A stretch of DNA of 64,000 nucleotides from Metellina segmentata (taxonomy: Eukaryota; Arthropoda; Arachnida; Araneae; Tetragnathidae). The DNA is taken from the NCBI GenBank assembly GCA_947359465.1, contig OX375873.1, positions 45,294,437 to 45,358,436 of the forward strand, written 5' to 3'. Shown here one piece after another: positions 36,441 through 48,600 of the stretch. Below the pieces are notes generated by a model. The model saw only the letters and a list, made by a program, of their open reading frames with translations. It did no database searches and was not told where the DNA came from. Numbering within the stretch: the first letter of the stretch is position 1; every line of letters begins with the position of its first letter. Both the position numbers and the translations under genes were made by a program.

Positions 36441-39138
36441 TTAATCGACAAGAATAAGGGTTTTACGTGGTCTGTTCTTATTTTGAGGAAGTGTAGGATC
36501 ATATGTTTCTATTTCCTGAATTGCAGCATTGTTTATATAATTTAAATTAGTGAAAAATTTAGTTGAAAGTTTCTGTGTGTGTATGAATTTACTGAGCGTT
36601 GTGATGTTGAGAGCTCTGAGAATATCTTCGTTGCGGTAGAACCATCTTGATCTAGTTATTTGTCGAAGGAAATGCATTTGTAATTGTTCCAGTCGTTTAA
36701 TATTTATGGAGTTAGTTGCCCCCCAGATTGGGCTGGCATAAGTTATTGTAGGTCTGATGAAGTAGAGGTATATTAGCTTTTTGTTTGCAAGAGATAGGGA
36801 TGAACTCCGATTTGTGAGAGGGTATAACATTGCTGAGGCTTTTCTGAATTTGTTTTGCAGATATTTAATGTGAGGTTTCCAACTGAGTTTATAGTCAAGT
36901 ATAAGACCTAGATATTTAGTTTCGTTAGACCATGGTATGGGTTGTCTGTACAGTTGAAGCATTGGTAGTTTAGAGGGGTTGTTACGACAGAACATTATGG
37001 CAGCTGTCTTTTCAACATTTAGCATTATTTTCCATTTTGTAAGCCATAATTCAAGGTAGAAGATGTGAAGTTTAAGATCAGCCAGAATAATTTTGTAATT
37101 TTTGTGTTGTGACATTATGGCGGTATCATCAGCAAACATGCATATTTTAGTGTTTTCTGATTGAGGAATATCGTTCATGAAGAAATTAAAGAGAAAGGGG
37201 CCAAGCTTGGAGCCTTGAGGGACACCAGCATAGATGTTTCTTTGAGACGAGTGCTGTTTGTTAACTCTTACTACGAATTTACGGTTGGAGAGGTAAGATG
37301 TAATGAGTAGTATGATGTGGTCAGGGAATTTATGTGTGATCATTTTAAAAATGAGGCCTTGAATCCAGACTTTGTCAAAAGCCTTTGCTATGTCGAAGAA
37401 GACAGCTCCTGTGTATTTGGATGGGCGTCCAGATCGTATGTACTCTACTACTCTTAGGAGTTGGTGATTTGTGGAGAGTTGGGGGGTGAACCCGAATTGT
37501 TGGGGAATCATGATATTATTTGAGTAGGTGAATTCAGTGAGGCGTTTGAGGATTACAGCTTCAGTGATTTTACTCAGAGTAGGTAAGAGTGATATGGGTC
37601 TGTAGCTAATGGGATGTGAGGGATTTTTTTCAGGTTTCAGAATAGGTACAACACATGCTGTTTTCCATATGTTGGGGAAGTGGTTATGTTTGAAGATAGC
37701 ATTGACTATTATAGTGAATAAATGAATAACATTGTGTGTGAGATTTTTGACCATCTTGTTAGTTACCCCTTCCATGCCAGGAGCTTTTTTTATTTTGATA
37801 TTGTTTATATGAGATGAGATCTCAGATTGAGAAATAACTATGGAGTTTGTGTTTTTTGGAGAACTCGTGAAATGGTTTATTGTATTTGAAACAAGGGAAG
37901 TGGTCATGGGGTCATCAATATTGTTTTCAGTGAATTGTGTTTCAAGGCTGTCTGCTATGAGGTTAGCTTTGTCAAGATCTGACACAGCTGTGTTGTGAGA
38001 GGAATTAAGGGGAGGGATACATTTCCATTTTTTTGTTAAAGATTTAGTTGATTTCCAGATGGAGTTATCTTCAGTATTTAGGGATTCAAGGTGATTTTTC
38101 CAAGAGTCCTGAGAGTGTTTAGATATTTTTTTCCTTAGAGTTTTTTGTGAGTTTGATTAAGGAGGGTCTTAAGGTGAGGATTTTTTGTGGATTGCCACTG
38201 TCTTTTAATTTTGTTTCTAGTTTTGATGATCAGTTTAATTTCAGAGGGAAGAAAATAATTGTTTTTGTTTGAAACAGGTTTGGAGGAGCTATTGTATGCC
38301 GTGAGAATTTGTGTTGTTAGCAGCGATACAGCATCATCGATTTGGTCGGTGGTATCAATTACGTTGTGTTGTGTTGGGTAGGTGACATTTTCTGTCAGGG
38401 ATTGTTGGAATTTGGACCAGTTGGTAGTTTTTTGAGCGATTGGTATGGTGAAATTGGTAGAAAAAGCAAAGTTAATTAAGACTGGATTGTGATCAGAAGG
38501 TAGTTCAGGTAGTGAGTTAATGGAATATTTATAGTTGAATTGTTTGAGGAGTGCAAAATCAATGGTGCTTTTAGAATGAAAATCATATCTGGTTGGGGTA
38601 GTAGGGGCTGCAATGGAGACTCCCATTTGGGTGACTAGATTGAATATCTTGTTTCCAGCTGTGTTGTTTGAATTGCAGTTCCAGAACTGATGGTGGGCGT
38701 TGAAATCGCCACACAATATAATTTTGTCATGGGATTTCAGAAGTAGTTCAATATCATCAATGAATGTGGAACTTTGGCTTGGAGAGTTGTAGATGGATGT
38801 TATAGCAAAAGGTTTGATTTTTGGTATTGTAATAGAAATAGTTGTTGCTTGGACGTGAGAAAGCGTTGGGTTGATTTCTTCGTTATGGGGGATGGAATTT
38901 TTAATAAAAATTGCTGTTCCTCCCCTGGCTCTGGTGTTAGAAGGTGAATGTAGATCATTTCTATAGATACTGTAATTTGGGATGTTAACTTTAGAGTTTG
39001 GTCTAAGATGAGTCTCTTGAAGGCATATAATGTCAGGTTTGTATTGGTTGGTGAATTCGCGAAGTTCTATTATTTTGTTTAAAATGTGCCATTTGCATTC
39101 CAGAAACAAATGCTAAGTCCTAGGTTTGTGCGACCCAT
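36441..39138 (-). pseudogene. ORF2 of jockey-like LINE: endonuclease and reverse transcriptase
   Basis: ATG at 39138-39136 overlaps the ORF1 stop as TAATG. The protein starts MGRTNLGLSICFWNANGT, then a frameshift near 39080 leads into the AP-like endonuclease: LQETHL, GDFNAHH, STIDFAL, LPSDHNPV (in the frame from 39109). A second frameshift near 38135 (after NQTHKKL) leads to the reverse transcriptase: SYRPISLLPTLSKI, FFDIAKAFD (first catalytic Asp), GVPQGS and FADD with the catalytic Asp pair. The frame then stays open to the stop at 36441. No RNase H domain follows, as in jockey. It would nick DNA and copy its RNA at the nick; the two frameshifts inactivate it. Confidence 0.93.
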
Positions 39139-39934
39139 TATTTAGTAGTGGAGAGGCATTGTGTTAATATGATAAGTTTTTGATGGGGAGTCTGAGCTGC
39201 ACGAAGATTGCTAGCTACGATGCTTGGGTCACCGAATATTTTGAATATTTCGGCTAGCTCGTTTAGAATGAAAATCATGTCATGTACTTTTTCCATTGGG
39301 AGTGTAGCATTGAGAATATTGGATGGAATTTCTGCTGATGCGACGTTTACTTGACGTGTGCTGATCTGGGCAGGTTGAGATTTCGGATTATATTGGGAAT
39401 TTGAGATAGTATCTTGGTTTTTTGTGGCATTTGCATATGACATGTTATGTAGTACAGGTCTGGGTATGAATAATTGAGGAGGAGATTTAGAAGGGTTAAA
39501 TGAGGGAGGACCGGATTTTTTTGGGAATTTTGTGCATCCTTTCCAGGAAGCTACATGGCCATACTCTAAGCAGTTGATACATTGCGGGTTTTCGGATTTA
39601 GGAATAGTACACTCCTTGAGTCGGTGACCTTCGCCGCATCTGAGGCACCTGGTCTTCATCAGGCAATTAGCAGAGCTGTGACCAAAGCCATTACATTTAA
39701 AACATTGGGAGGGCCCGCCGTTGTTGCGGTAGCTTTCTATGGTAATAGACATATACAGGATTTCGTTTATTTTGAATATTCCTTCACCCTCATGATTTTT
39801 TTGCAGTTTCAATGAGGAATATCGGTAAAGGAGCTTTGGTTCCTGAACGTTTGAGTTGTGCAATTTTGTAAGTTGGAATGCCTTTTTCAAGGAGGTCAGT
39901 TTTAATGTCTTGAATGTTAGTGTTAACTGGGAGT
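39138..39934 (-). pseudogene. ORF1 (Gag-like) of jockey-like LINE, 5'-truncated
   Basis: The preserved part starts near VNTNIQDIKTDLLEKGI, a stretch resembling the domain found before zinc knuckles in arthropod jockey/X-element ORF1 proteins. A one-base frame change in a seven-A run near 39795 separates this from EGEGIFKINEILYMSITIE. Three CCHC-type knuckles follow: CFKCNGFGHSSANC, CLRCGEGHRLKEC and CINCLEYGHVASWKGC (the last with longer spacing). A proline/serine-rich tail and a short hydrophobic-charged C terminus end at TAA 39140-39138. The product binds element RNA. The true N terminus lies beyond the truncation. The open frame to 40251 runs into flanking DNA and is not part of the element. 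Confidence 0.88.
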
Positions 39935-39946
39935 GAATAGGACGAG

Positions 39947-40260
39947 TCCGATTGACCCGCCTCTCTTATAGCTTCGGAGCCTGGATGTTGAGTGGTTAAA
40001 GTTCTTCTCCCGTGAACTCGTGGGAAAACTATTTTTCGCCTAAATCGGCACGAGAAAACGAAGGGTGAACTATTTCCCAGCCTTTTCAAAAACGCCTCGT
40101 CATTTCGCTGGCGTGCCGTGATTGGTTGGACATTCAAATTTAAAAAAACTCGGGGGTTGAGTACAAATGTACCGCTGAAAAGAGAAGGACTTAGCACACA
40201 TTGATAGGGGAAGAATTTAGGTAGAATTTCCAGTGAAACGTCCCGGAGCAAAAGCGTACA
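39947..40260. other. GC-richer island (right part)
   Basis: Continuation of the pre-insertion locus after the retrotransposon. It contains GTGATTGGTTGG, an inverted CCAAT box, and several CG dinucleotides. Joining it to 35401-36230 restores the site as it was before insertion. Confidence 0.4.
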
Positions 40261-42797
40261 TGTTTATCAAGTATCCATGCTTATAAACTAACGACAAAAG
40301 GTTGAACGGATGGTTTTGAAAACTTTATACCCAACAATTCGACTGATAGTTAGTCTACTATTAGCCGTTGAATTGTATGTCCATCCAACGATTATCTAAC
40401 GCCCTGTGATACTAGGCACTACTTCTATTCTTATTACGGCTCTATTCTTCCATGCTGGTCAGCCTTCTTAACATCTCACTTACTCGGCTGCTAAAAGGCA
40501 ACTCATGAAGTCAAAAGGTAGCAATAGTTCTATACAATTGTTACAGCTCTGTTTTACAACTGTTTTCATTGGAGAAATTACTCTTATTTCAGACAGTTTT
40601 AAAATCAGTAAACTTATAATTATTTCAGTAGAAAAAGGATTGTGAATTTATAGTTATAGAATTTATAGTATATTGACTTTGAATTTATAGTTTATGTATG
40701 AAATATTATAACGGACCAACTTCTATAATCCTTCTGCCTGTATGATTACAGACTAGAAATCCTCTTGATCTATTAATTTATTCATTTTAGTGTTGCACAG
40801 GTTACATAATAGCATAAAGATTTTGGTTGCTTTTTTTTTTTTCCAGAATTAAATCTTTATTTCTGGGCGTTGTAGACTTCAAGTAGAGGTAAACATTCTA
40901 ATTTGTTTTATAATATTGCTTAGATCTATCGAGTATTTATTAGTGTTGACCATATAAATATCTAATGAAAGTAATACTACTTCCTTTTATAGATGCAAAT
41001 TTCATCAATAGATGTTCAATAATATTAGATAAACGGGCTAATTTTATGTCATTCATGCTTTCAGCAGAGAGATCAAAACATGAATATTACATGCATATAT
41101 ACATATTTCCCTGTGTATATTTAAATCACAATGTGAAGTTATAATACAATGTTTTTTTACACAAAATTGTTTAAAACAATTGAGAAACCGAACGAAAGCA
41201 ATTTCTTAATATGACTTATCTTAAAGTGTTGAAATGTACACATAGATGGCGCTGCAAGTTGACGTTAGAGGTAGTGTTTAGATGATGGAAATGTGAATAA
41301 AGGAGATTGGATCTTTATAATTTGGTTACAATAGAGGGGCGCACTCACGAGATTGGCTGATAGACTTTAACCTCCCCCTAAAGATACAGAAAAACAAGAT
41401 AGCTTCGACTATAAAACATCATTAATTGAAATAGAATTCCAACTTCAAATTTACAGATTTTGTTGAGCACCTAATAAGCCTAATATAGTATATATACTTT
41501 CAAAAAAATTTAAATGTAAGTATTTAAAATATTAAAGGTAAAAAAATATATGACTTGACTTTGAAATATTTTTCTATAGCAATTCATGATGGTAGCATCT
41601 GTCACTTAAAAGCTTGTTTCATGGCTTTAAAATAAGACCGTTCATATTTCTAACTTAAGTAAAAACCGATATTTTCGAAATTCATTACTACTTATAGCGA
41701 CCAAATTTTCATATTTTAAATCAATATCTTCAAATTCTTTTAGTGATTCGCCTTAAAACTTTGTATTTGAAACTTGAAACTTTTATATGAAATTTTGAAA
41801 GTTTATTTGGCTGATAAGAACTCATTCAATTAATGTTTCAGAATTCTTAAAAAATATGTTTAAAAAATAAAATGTTTATTGTTTTAATTTAATAAAAAAT
41901 ATTAATCTAAGTGGTATTAAATGTTAAACCTAGTAAATGTTGAGACAAAGATATGTAGCAAGATACTAAAATTAAAGTTGCCGCAAAAGTTAAAAAATAC
42001 ACAAAAATTCAAATTTTCATTCTGCGCTATTTTTAACTAATTCAAACGATTTTTTCATAAGCTTGGAGGTACCAAGGTTGAGTGCTGCATTGAATTAACA
42101 TGGAATTACTCTGAATAGATCTCGGCAGCAAGTAAAAATCTTGCCGCCGAACAAATATATTTCCACATCATCATTAAATGTTCCTATTGTTACAAACATG
42201 ACAACATTTATTCAAGTATCTCAAGTGGAAAATACAATAAGGTCCTCTTCATTTACAGCTTTACATGGGCATACTTTGTGTCTGGAACAGTCCTTATTAG
42301 ACATACAGTATCCTAAGCCAGTGCTCATTGCCAATTAAATCAGAAAGGCGATCTGTTAAGATCCCATAATGAGTGCCTTCAGCGTTCTGCATCATAAATT
42401 TTAAGCTTCGTGTACACAAACCAGTTTTATTGCTTAATTTTTCTTAATGAACCGATCTTGGTTGCACTATAGAAGGCTATTGAATCATGGAATCGATTGA
42501 GTAATTAGAGGGGAAAGTATCTTCCAAATTATTGCATCATTGCTACTATTATGACCACTTTCCCAACCTCTGGAAGAAAAATTTTGGGTGCGCTCCTCAT
42601 TACAATATTTTCACGTTCCGATTCAGGTACAGTAGAATTGCGTTGCATGAATATATTTGACATTTGTCATGAAAAATCCTTTTTCTTGTCATCGATGTTT
42701 AAAAATACGTAACAATTTTAACGGAGCATTAAACTGCTCTTTTTTTATTCCCCTCTCAAGTATCTTTTTCCTTACGCACGTTATTTACGGCGTTGTA
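40261..42797. other. AT-rich DNA without recognised genes
   Basis: No coding motif or matching repeat seen. A 65-codon frame at 42141-42338 has no recognisable domain. Confidence 0.4.
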
Positions 42798-43628
42798 CAA
42801 GGTCTCTTAAAAGTTCCCGTACTCCAACTTTAAAACAATTTATTGCTCGTGTTTTTTTTTAATTATTGAATTTTATCGTCTGCTTATAGTTTTATCGACT
42901 CTTTAATTAATATCGTTTGATTTTCTTCGCACTCAAGTTGTGCGATAGTAACATTACACGTCATTTTGTTCTTTCAAGATGAATTTATCACGCATTCAGA
43001 GAATTGCGCTGTTTGAGGCTTATTTTGAATATAAATCATATGAAAGATGTAAAGAGTTTTGGCGACATAAATATCCAAACGATGCAATACCGAATAAAGA
43101 TACGCTCTATCAACTTATTCAACAATTTGTAGCATTATTAGAAGTGAATGAACGATAATCTCGGTTCCAACTAGACGTTGCAAACTGCAATACAAGTTAT
43201 GAAACCATGGGCATGCTTCAAGATTTTTTTTTGGCAATCTACTCATCTCAAGAACCTTTGGCCACTTCGTTCCCCTGATCTCAGCATCCATGACTTTTTT
43301 TTGTGTGGATATTTAAAGAACAAAGTTATAATGAAGATAATCACCTAACAATAGGTGATCTGAAAATTGCCATTCCTCAAAGGAAACAAGAAGTTACTCC
43401 CAGCACGTTGAAACGCGTTTCTAAAAGTATGCGCAAACGACTTCAGCCTTGTCTCCAAGAAAAAGGCGAAAACTTTGAACATTTATTATTAATGTAAGTT
43501 CAAATTATTTTCCTACGTTAGGTTAAAAGTGCTTTATACCATTGGTATAGAAATGATTGTTTTAAAGTTTGTTGTTTTTATATCATAAATTCACGAATCG
43601 TCAGTAAGGGAACCTTTAGGACACCCTG
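42798..43628 (+). mobile_element. mariner-like element with TIRs, internally deleted
   Basis: The left end CAAGGTCTCTTAAAAGTTCC and the inverse of the right end, CAGGGTGTCCTAAAGGTTCC, match over about 26 bp. TA duplications stand at 42796-42797 and 43629-43630. At 831 bp the element holds the two ends of a transposase gene with the middle deleted. Confidence 0.85.
42979..43497 (+). pseudogene. mariner-like transposase, N and C termini joined
   Basis: Starts MNLSRIQRIALFEAYFEYKS with an N-terminal helix-turn-helix-type domain (SYERCKEFWRHKYPNDAIPN) of the kind found in DUF4817-containing mariner relatives. After LEVNER a TAA stop occurs and the central catalytic region is absent. The C-terminal part resumes at RSPDLSIHDFFLCGYLK, where the Asp before FF is the third catalytic residue. 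After a one-base shift it continues IAIPQRKQEVTPSTLKRVSK to ENFEHLLLM. The first two catalytic Asp residues are lost. Confidence 0.83.
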
Positions 43629-44619
43629 TATGATAAGTATACAACATTCCTAAATCATCGAAAGGAAAATCTGAAAGAGAAGTCATTCGTTTAGACAGTG
43701 TTTCGTGGAGCGTTTAAATGGATGAAATTATTTTCACATGTAATGATGATTTGCTAGACGAATTCAGAAACAATGAGATTAATTTTTACAAGGGTAATTA
43801 AAAGCTTCGTCACTATAATATACATATATCAGACAAAATAAACTAATGTACTATACATCAGTTGAATTTGTATATTTTGAAACAATGTTTACAAAAAAAT
43901 CACTTTCTTAAGTCACCGAATTCAAAGCAGTCAACGAGTTTCATTGTTACAGAACCTTCGAAATCGATTGAAATTTCGAAACAATGTTTGAAATGTATTA
44001 AAGTATACTATTAAATGGTAAATATTTTACAGTGTTAAACAGAAGACTTGCCTCAAATGAGACTGAGACAACAAATGAAATTACTGAACTTTGGATGAGT
44101 TAAATCTTATGAAACGGTGATCCACAAAACCGTTACAGCAAATTCTGATTTTTATTTCTAGCATCTTAATGTGTTGTTAACATCGTCTTGTTATTTTCTA
44201 TGCATGATTTTTTCAGGAAAATAATTGCTTTCCTCAAAGCTTGCATAGGTATTTACCAGACCGGAAGTAATAATGGATCTAATATGTTATCATTCTTTTA
44301 CACGATCTAATGTTCCGCGAAATGATTTCTTATGTAGATTTTTTCATTCTAAGAGATGTATTTATTTAGTTTGCATTGAAATAAATTTCTAACCATCTTC
44401 ATTTCCAACAAAGTGTTAACAAGATTTTAATAGAATTATTTATGTTATTTGCTTTTATTTTTTTTTCATACGTTATTACAATTTCAAAACAATTTACAAC
44501 TCTGCAGTAATTACAATCATACGCTGTTGTGGTTTTAGTAAAATATCTATATATATAAAAGTTTAAAATGCGTCTAGCTTAAAAAAATCTACCATTACAA
44601 AATTGTTGAGTGAATCATT
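43629..44619. other. AT-rich DNA
   Basis: No gene. TCTATATATATAAAAG at about 44550 resembles a Helitron 5' end, but no matching 3' end was seen. Confidence 0.4.
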
Positions 44620-44632
44620 AACACCTTTTTAA

Positions 44633-44753
44633 TGGTAATGATAATTTTAGTTAACTTCGTACTAGAGCAACACAACGGGCTATTGACGACGGTCCGGGAT
44701 CAGTCCCTTAAGAAAAAGATCCGAGGACAGCACCTCGTAATTTTGAACCACGC
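44633..44753 (-). mobile_element. SINE, 5'-truncated copy
   Basis: 121 bp from the 3' end of the SINE on the minus strand, including AACTTCGTACTAGAGCAACA and GACGACGGTCCGGGATCAG. A perfect 13-bp duplication, AACACCTTTTTAA, at 44620-44632 and 44754-44766 proves it inserted as a truncated copy rather than losing its head later. Confidence 0.9.
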
Positions 44754-44766
44754 AACACCTTTTTAA

Positions 44767-46288
44767 CAATGAGAAATTATTAATCACTATTCAATTCGTC
44801 CTGGATTAATACAATATATCATATCGTGCTTTATAAACAACTGTATTTACCATGTCTGTCTATTTCTTAAAAATTCCTTCAACTGATGCAAAAAAAAGTT
44901 TATTGTTATTCATCAATCAATTAATAATCTGCATTAAATTACTTATTATGACAAATTAAAATACTTATAAGAAGTTTAATATGAAGTTTTGAAAAAACAA
45001 TCAAAGTAATTGTTACTTTAATTGTTTTTTTCCAAAAATTAAAAATACTATTTTAACTCTCTGAACAATAATTCTTCTTGCATTATTGAAAAAAAAATTT
45101 AGTCGATCTTTCATAAACATTTAAAATCTTCATATCGGTAAGTTGACCATTTTGCAATGTCAGCTTAATAAACTTAATGCTTGTTTTATGTAAAACGACA
45201 CAAGATTGAAACTTAAAGAATTGTTTCCTCCAAGTCTAAATAATTTTTTAAGTATATGCAATGGTTTAGTCTTAATTTTTAAGATTTCATTTCATCAAGA
45301 AAATATTTAGATAACCGTGAACTAATAGAACAAATAAAAATACAAGCTCAGGCGCTTGCATTCAATGTGGAATGAACTGTTCAAGACAGTCTAATGCAGA
45401 GTAATTAATACTTGGTTAATAAGAAAGAAAGCCTCTTTCAAAAAGATTGTCGATTCCAGTAAAATGAGATATAATAAAGTAAGAAAAGACATACGGTGGC
45501 TAAATTATGATCTGATGCAATTTCATAACTAAGGAGTAGTTTCCTGTTCTATGTAAACGTTCTCTGAAAAAGTAGTTCTTCAGTGTTCCATTAACTGTCT
45601 CAAAAAAGGATTCTTGATATTTACTTTCTTTTTAGTCTAGCTTTTACTAATTGGCTTTGCCCTTTCTTTGTCTCAAAGTGGGGAAGTTTAGAAGAATATG
45701 AATAATTACTGGAATCTGACGTTTCTTTCTTTAATCTAACTTTTCCTAAAAATTTCCCGGGATTATGAATTAGCTAATGACAACTTGAGACTCTACCTAC
45801 TGTAGGATTATGATAAAATTTTTACTAAATGGCCTTTATAACACTGAGGACTTTGAGAGTCAACGTTTGTCTGTGAAATGCAAGGAAGGCTTAGATAGTT
45901 GAAAGCAGACACTCGCCTTTTGAATTCCCTGATGGTAAATGGCATTATTTACTTTTAAATGAAATGCTTGCTTAGCAGAATTATTTTAATTTTACGAAAA
46001 CAGTAGTTTTCAAAAAAAATAACTTCAAAATGACAATACATTTATATATTTTATTTATTTTTCCTAGGTATTTAAATTGAGTAAGGTAATAAAAATATAA
46101 CTTTGAGGTGCTGAATACTTATCTATACCAGTGGTTCTCAACATCTGTGAACTTGTAGCTTCAAAAATTCATTGTTTATAAGACGAAGGCTCAATCCAAA
46201 CAAATATATTTCTAAATATATTTTTTATTTTTTTCAAGATCATTCATTAAATAAGTGGGAATAATAATTAAGACAGGTAGGTAAATTA
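44767..46288. other. AT-rich DNA without recognised genes
   Basis: Only short frames; no motif or matched repeat. Confidence 0.4.
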
Positions 46289-46435
46289 ATTAATATCGTA
46301 CTAGAGCAACGCAACGTGCTATTGGCTACTCCGAGATTAATTCCGAAGTTTAAAATCCTAGGATAACATTTCGCAATTTTGAATAATAGTCAGATTACGA
46401 GTTCACACTTTAGCTGGCATCCCACTACTCTAACT
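46289..46435 (-). mobile_element. SINE fragment, old
   Basis: TCGTACTAGAGCAACGCAACG, followed by weakened matches through CGCAATTTTGAA, CAGAT-ACGA and AGCTGGCATCCCACT, follows the minus-strand order of the SINE body. Many substitutions indicate an old copy. Confidence 0.7.
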
Positions 46436-46625
46436 ATAGTCATAATCATATATGATGTTAATATTCTTATGAACATGGTGATTTTTGGATGCAGATAACA
46501 GTGGAATCAAAGCTTGAAATAATAAAAAAAAACTAATCTTAAGAATATTTTAATAATTGTAAAAATTTATACACTACCCTACAATAATGGACCGGACAGC
46601 AAGATGTGATGGTATAAGGAAAATA

Positions 46626-48086
46626 CACTCATGTCCATAAATTAAGGATTATGCCAGCTCAGGTAAACAAAGGTTCACAAACAAAACAAACGTGACTTAT
46701 TCACAAAGACCATTTATTAAACAAAAGGTAAATAACAAAAAAGATGGTGTATGTATGATATCATTCATAAAAACTCGATTTTTTTCTCACAGCTATTACA
46801 AAAAATATCAACCTTACAAAAACTTAGCATGACATGGATGGTATGGTGGTTCGTACATTGTATGTCTAACAGACGATGAAATACAGTCCGTACAACGCCA
46901 AGGCAAGCTGAGGATCAAATTATCAAGCTGATCATGGGGAAGATCACTCCACTCAGCAAGCAATGTTCTCCGAAGTTCCGGAACACATGTAGGAGGTGGT
47001 TGACGGTCTGCAACTCGTCGGCCAAGCATGTCCCATACATGCTCTATTGGATTCAAGTCAGGTGAGAATGCTGTCCATTCCATACGGGTGATATCCTCAG
47101 ATTCAAGGTATTCGTTTACAATGTTTACACGGTGAGGACGGGTGTTGTCATCCATAACACAAATCCTGGGCCCATGGCACCCCTAAACAAACTTACATGT
47201 TCCTAAATAATATCCCGATAAATTTGGCCTTTCATGGTTCCGATTTGAACATGTGGATCTGGTCTGGAGCCCAGTATAGTTCTGCGCCAAACGAGCAAAC
47301 CTTCACCACCGTAACGGTGTCGTTTCATGATGTTGTCTAGGTGGTAGCGGGTACCTGGCGTTCTCCATATGAACGTCCGCCGTGAATCAGACTGCAAGCT
47401 AAACCTGGACTCGTCGGAAAATTTCACACAAGCCCACTGAGACGATGTCCACATTGCATGTTCTCTACTCCAGGCTACTTGCCGTCAGTGGTACACATCT
47501 GACAGGCCTGCGAGCAGATAGACCAATATGTCCCAAACGTCTGTAAACGATTTGCCTTGAAACTGTCGTACCGTGGCTGGAGATAGCTGACGAAAAAGGT
47601 CGGATGGTGTGTTCCGTCTGCTTCTTTTTGCAGTTACTACCAAATACCGGTCGTCATTCGGCGTTGTAACTCGTTGGACTGACATTTCCATCTTTTTGGA
47701 ATCGTTGCCAAAGCCTAGAGATGACAATTTGGGCGATTCCATGTTCCACTGAAAATTCCGTCTTAGTACGCCCACATTCCAGGCGGCCGATAATTCTACC
47801 ACGCAAAAAATCATCGACATGCATCCTCTGTGCCATAACTATTCGGTTGTGGCTCTGAGCGGCTTAAAGAACGTTTGTGACAAATTTTACTTCTTTCCTA
47901 CCATTCCTTCTATACACCTTTCTTACACTCTCGTCATTGTGACGTACTATCGTCGTCATCTGATGGCTTCCTGTAATTTGCATATTATTCTTGAATATGT
48001 GTACGATAATTCTACAGGTTAAATTTTTACTTTAGAGTTCGATTTACGTGTGATTCTGAACTATCCTTAATTTATAGACATGAGTG
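46626..48086 (-). mobile_element. Tc1-like transposon nested in another Tc1
   Basis: Left CACTCATGTCCATAAATTAA and right (inverted) CACTCATGTCTATAAATTAA ends are TIRs. TA duplications at 46624-46625 and 48087-48088 lie inside the older element. At 1461 bp it is near full length and contains a transposase pseudogene on the minus strand. Confidence 0.92.
46814..47836 (-). pseudogene. Tc1-like (DD34E) transposase, frameshifted
   Basis: Starts MAQRMHVDDFLRGRIIGRLE with the first HTH (EFSVEHGIAQIVISRLWQRF). A small deletion and frame change near 47670 lead to RVTTPNDDRYLVVTAKRSRR. Another shift leads to VSRQIVYRRLGHIGLSARRP, then EHAMWTSSQWACVKFSDESR (first Asp), RYGGEGLLVW, and, after a further shift, MDDNTRPH (second Asp) and FSPDLNPIEHVWDM. 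The Glu of PIEHVW is 34 residues after the second Asp. It ends near SLPWRCTDCISSS. All domains are present, so about 350 codons remain recognisable, but at least three frame disruptions make it inactive. Confidence 0.9.
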
Positions 48087-48109
48087 TAATACATGCTTTA
48101 ATGGGGGTG

Positions 48110-48600
48110 TAATTGCAGCACGTAGGATGGTCACCCACGTGCTGCAATTACACTATCAACCCTTTATCAACCCTTCTTTCTATACTTTCAACAAGGTTGT
48201 GATACACAGCTATGAGTATTTGTGTCCATTCCTGCTGCAAGAATGCCCCCAGCTCAGCTGTAGATTTCGGACGTCCTGGTTCATAAGCGTCGTTTTAACT
48301 CGTCCCAAAAGTGTTCTATGGGGTTTAGGTCTGGACTATGAGCAGGCCAGGGAAGACGTTTTACGTCCATACCTCGGTATCCTTTCTTGACAGAGGCTGC
48401 AATATGACATGAAGCGTTGTCGTCCTGGAAATAACATTCGTCCATTCCATAAAATTGCTAGAGCGTAGGTAGAACCTAACTGTCCAAAATGTTCATGTAG
48501 GCGTCGGCGTTCAATTTATCAGGAACAACATGCACAGGTCTCAGGCCATAGCATGATAAAACACCCCCAAACAAGTAGTAGTATGTTTTGCAAATCCGCT
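48110..48600 (-). pseudogene. Tc1-like transposase C-terminal half, copy 2
   Basis: On the minus strand, segments read CYGLRPVHVVPDKLNADAYM (with a nearby frame change), FYGMDECYFQDDNAPC, LPWPAHSPDLNPIEHFWDEL and ELGAFLQQEWTQI-like sequence. The N terminus and first Asp are absent, as in copy 1 at 6505. After the end of the frame, a short inverted duplication around CACGTGCTGCAATTACAC (48105-48155) disturbs the C terminus. Confidence 0.82.

Larger units (their letters stand above)
36231..39934 (-). mobile_element. Jockey-like non-LTR retrotransposon, 5'-truncated
   Basis: The 3.7-kb element is flanked by a 12-bp target-site duplication, GAATAGGACGAG, at 36219-36230 and 39935-39946. Read on the minus strand it carries the C-terminal part of ORF1, then ORF2 with endonuclease and reverse transcriptase, then a ~200-bp 3' UTR containing GGCCCCTACGGGGCC. 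It ends TTTAAACTCTCTCT rather than a long poly(A). The 5' end falls inside ORF1, as expected from incomplete target-primed reverse transcription. Only a few frameshifts disrupt it, so insertion was fairly recent. Confidence 0.9.

Noticed and set aside
39947..40251. N-terminal extension of retrotransposon ORF1
   Set aside because: The 12-bp target-site duplication at 39935-39946 shows this sequence is flanking DNA.
41238..41256. CTCF-like AGATGGCGC motif
   Set aside because: A single short core motif in 64 kb has no supporting context.
44548..44580. Helitron 5' end TCTATATATATAAAAG
   Set aside because: No matching hairpin and CTAG end was found; AT-rich DNA can give this by chance.
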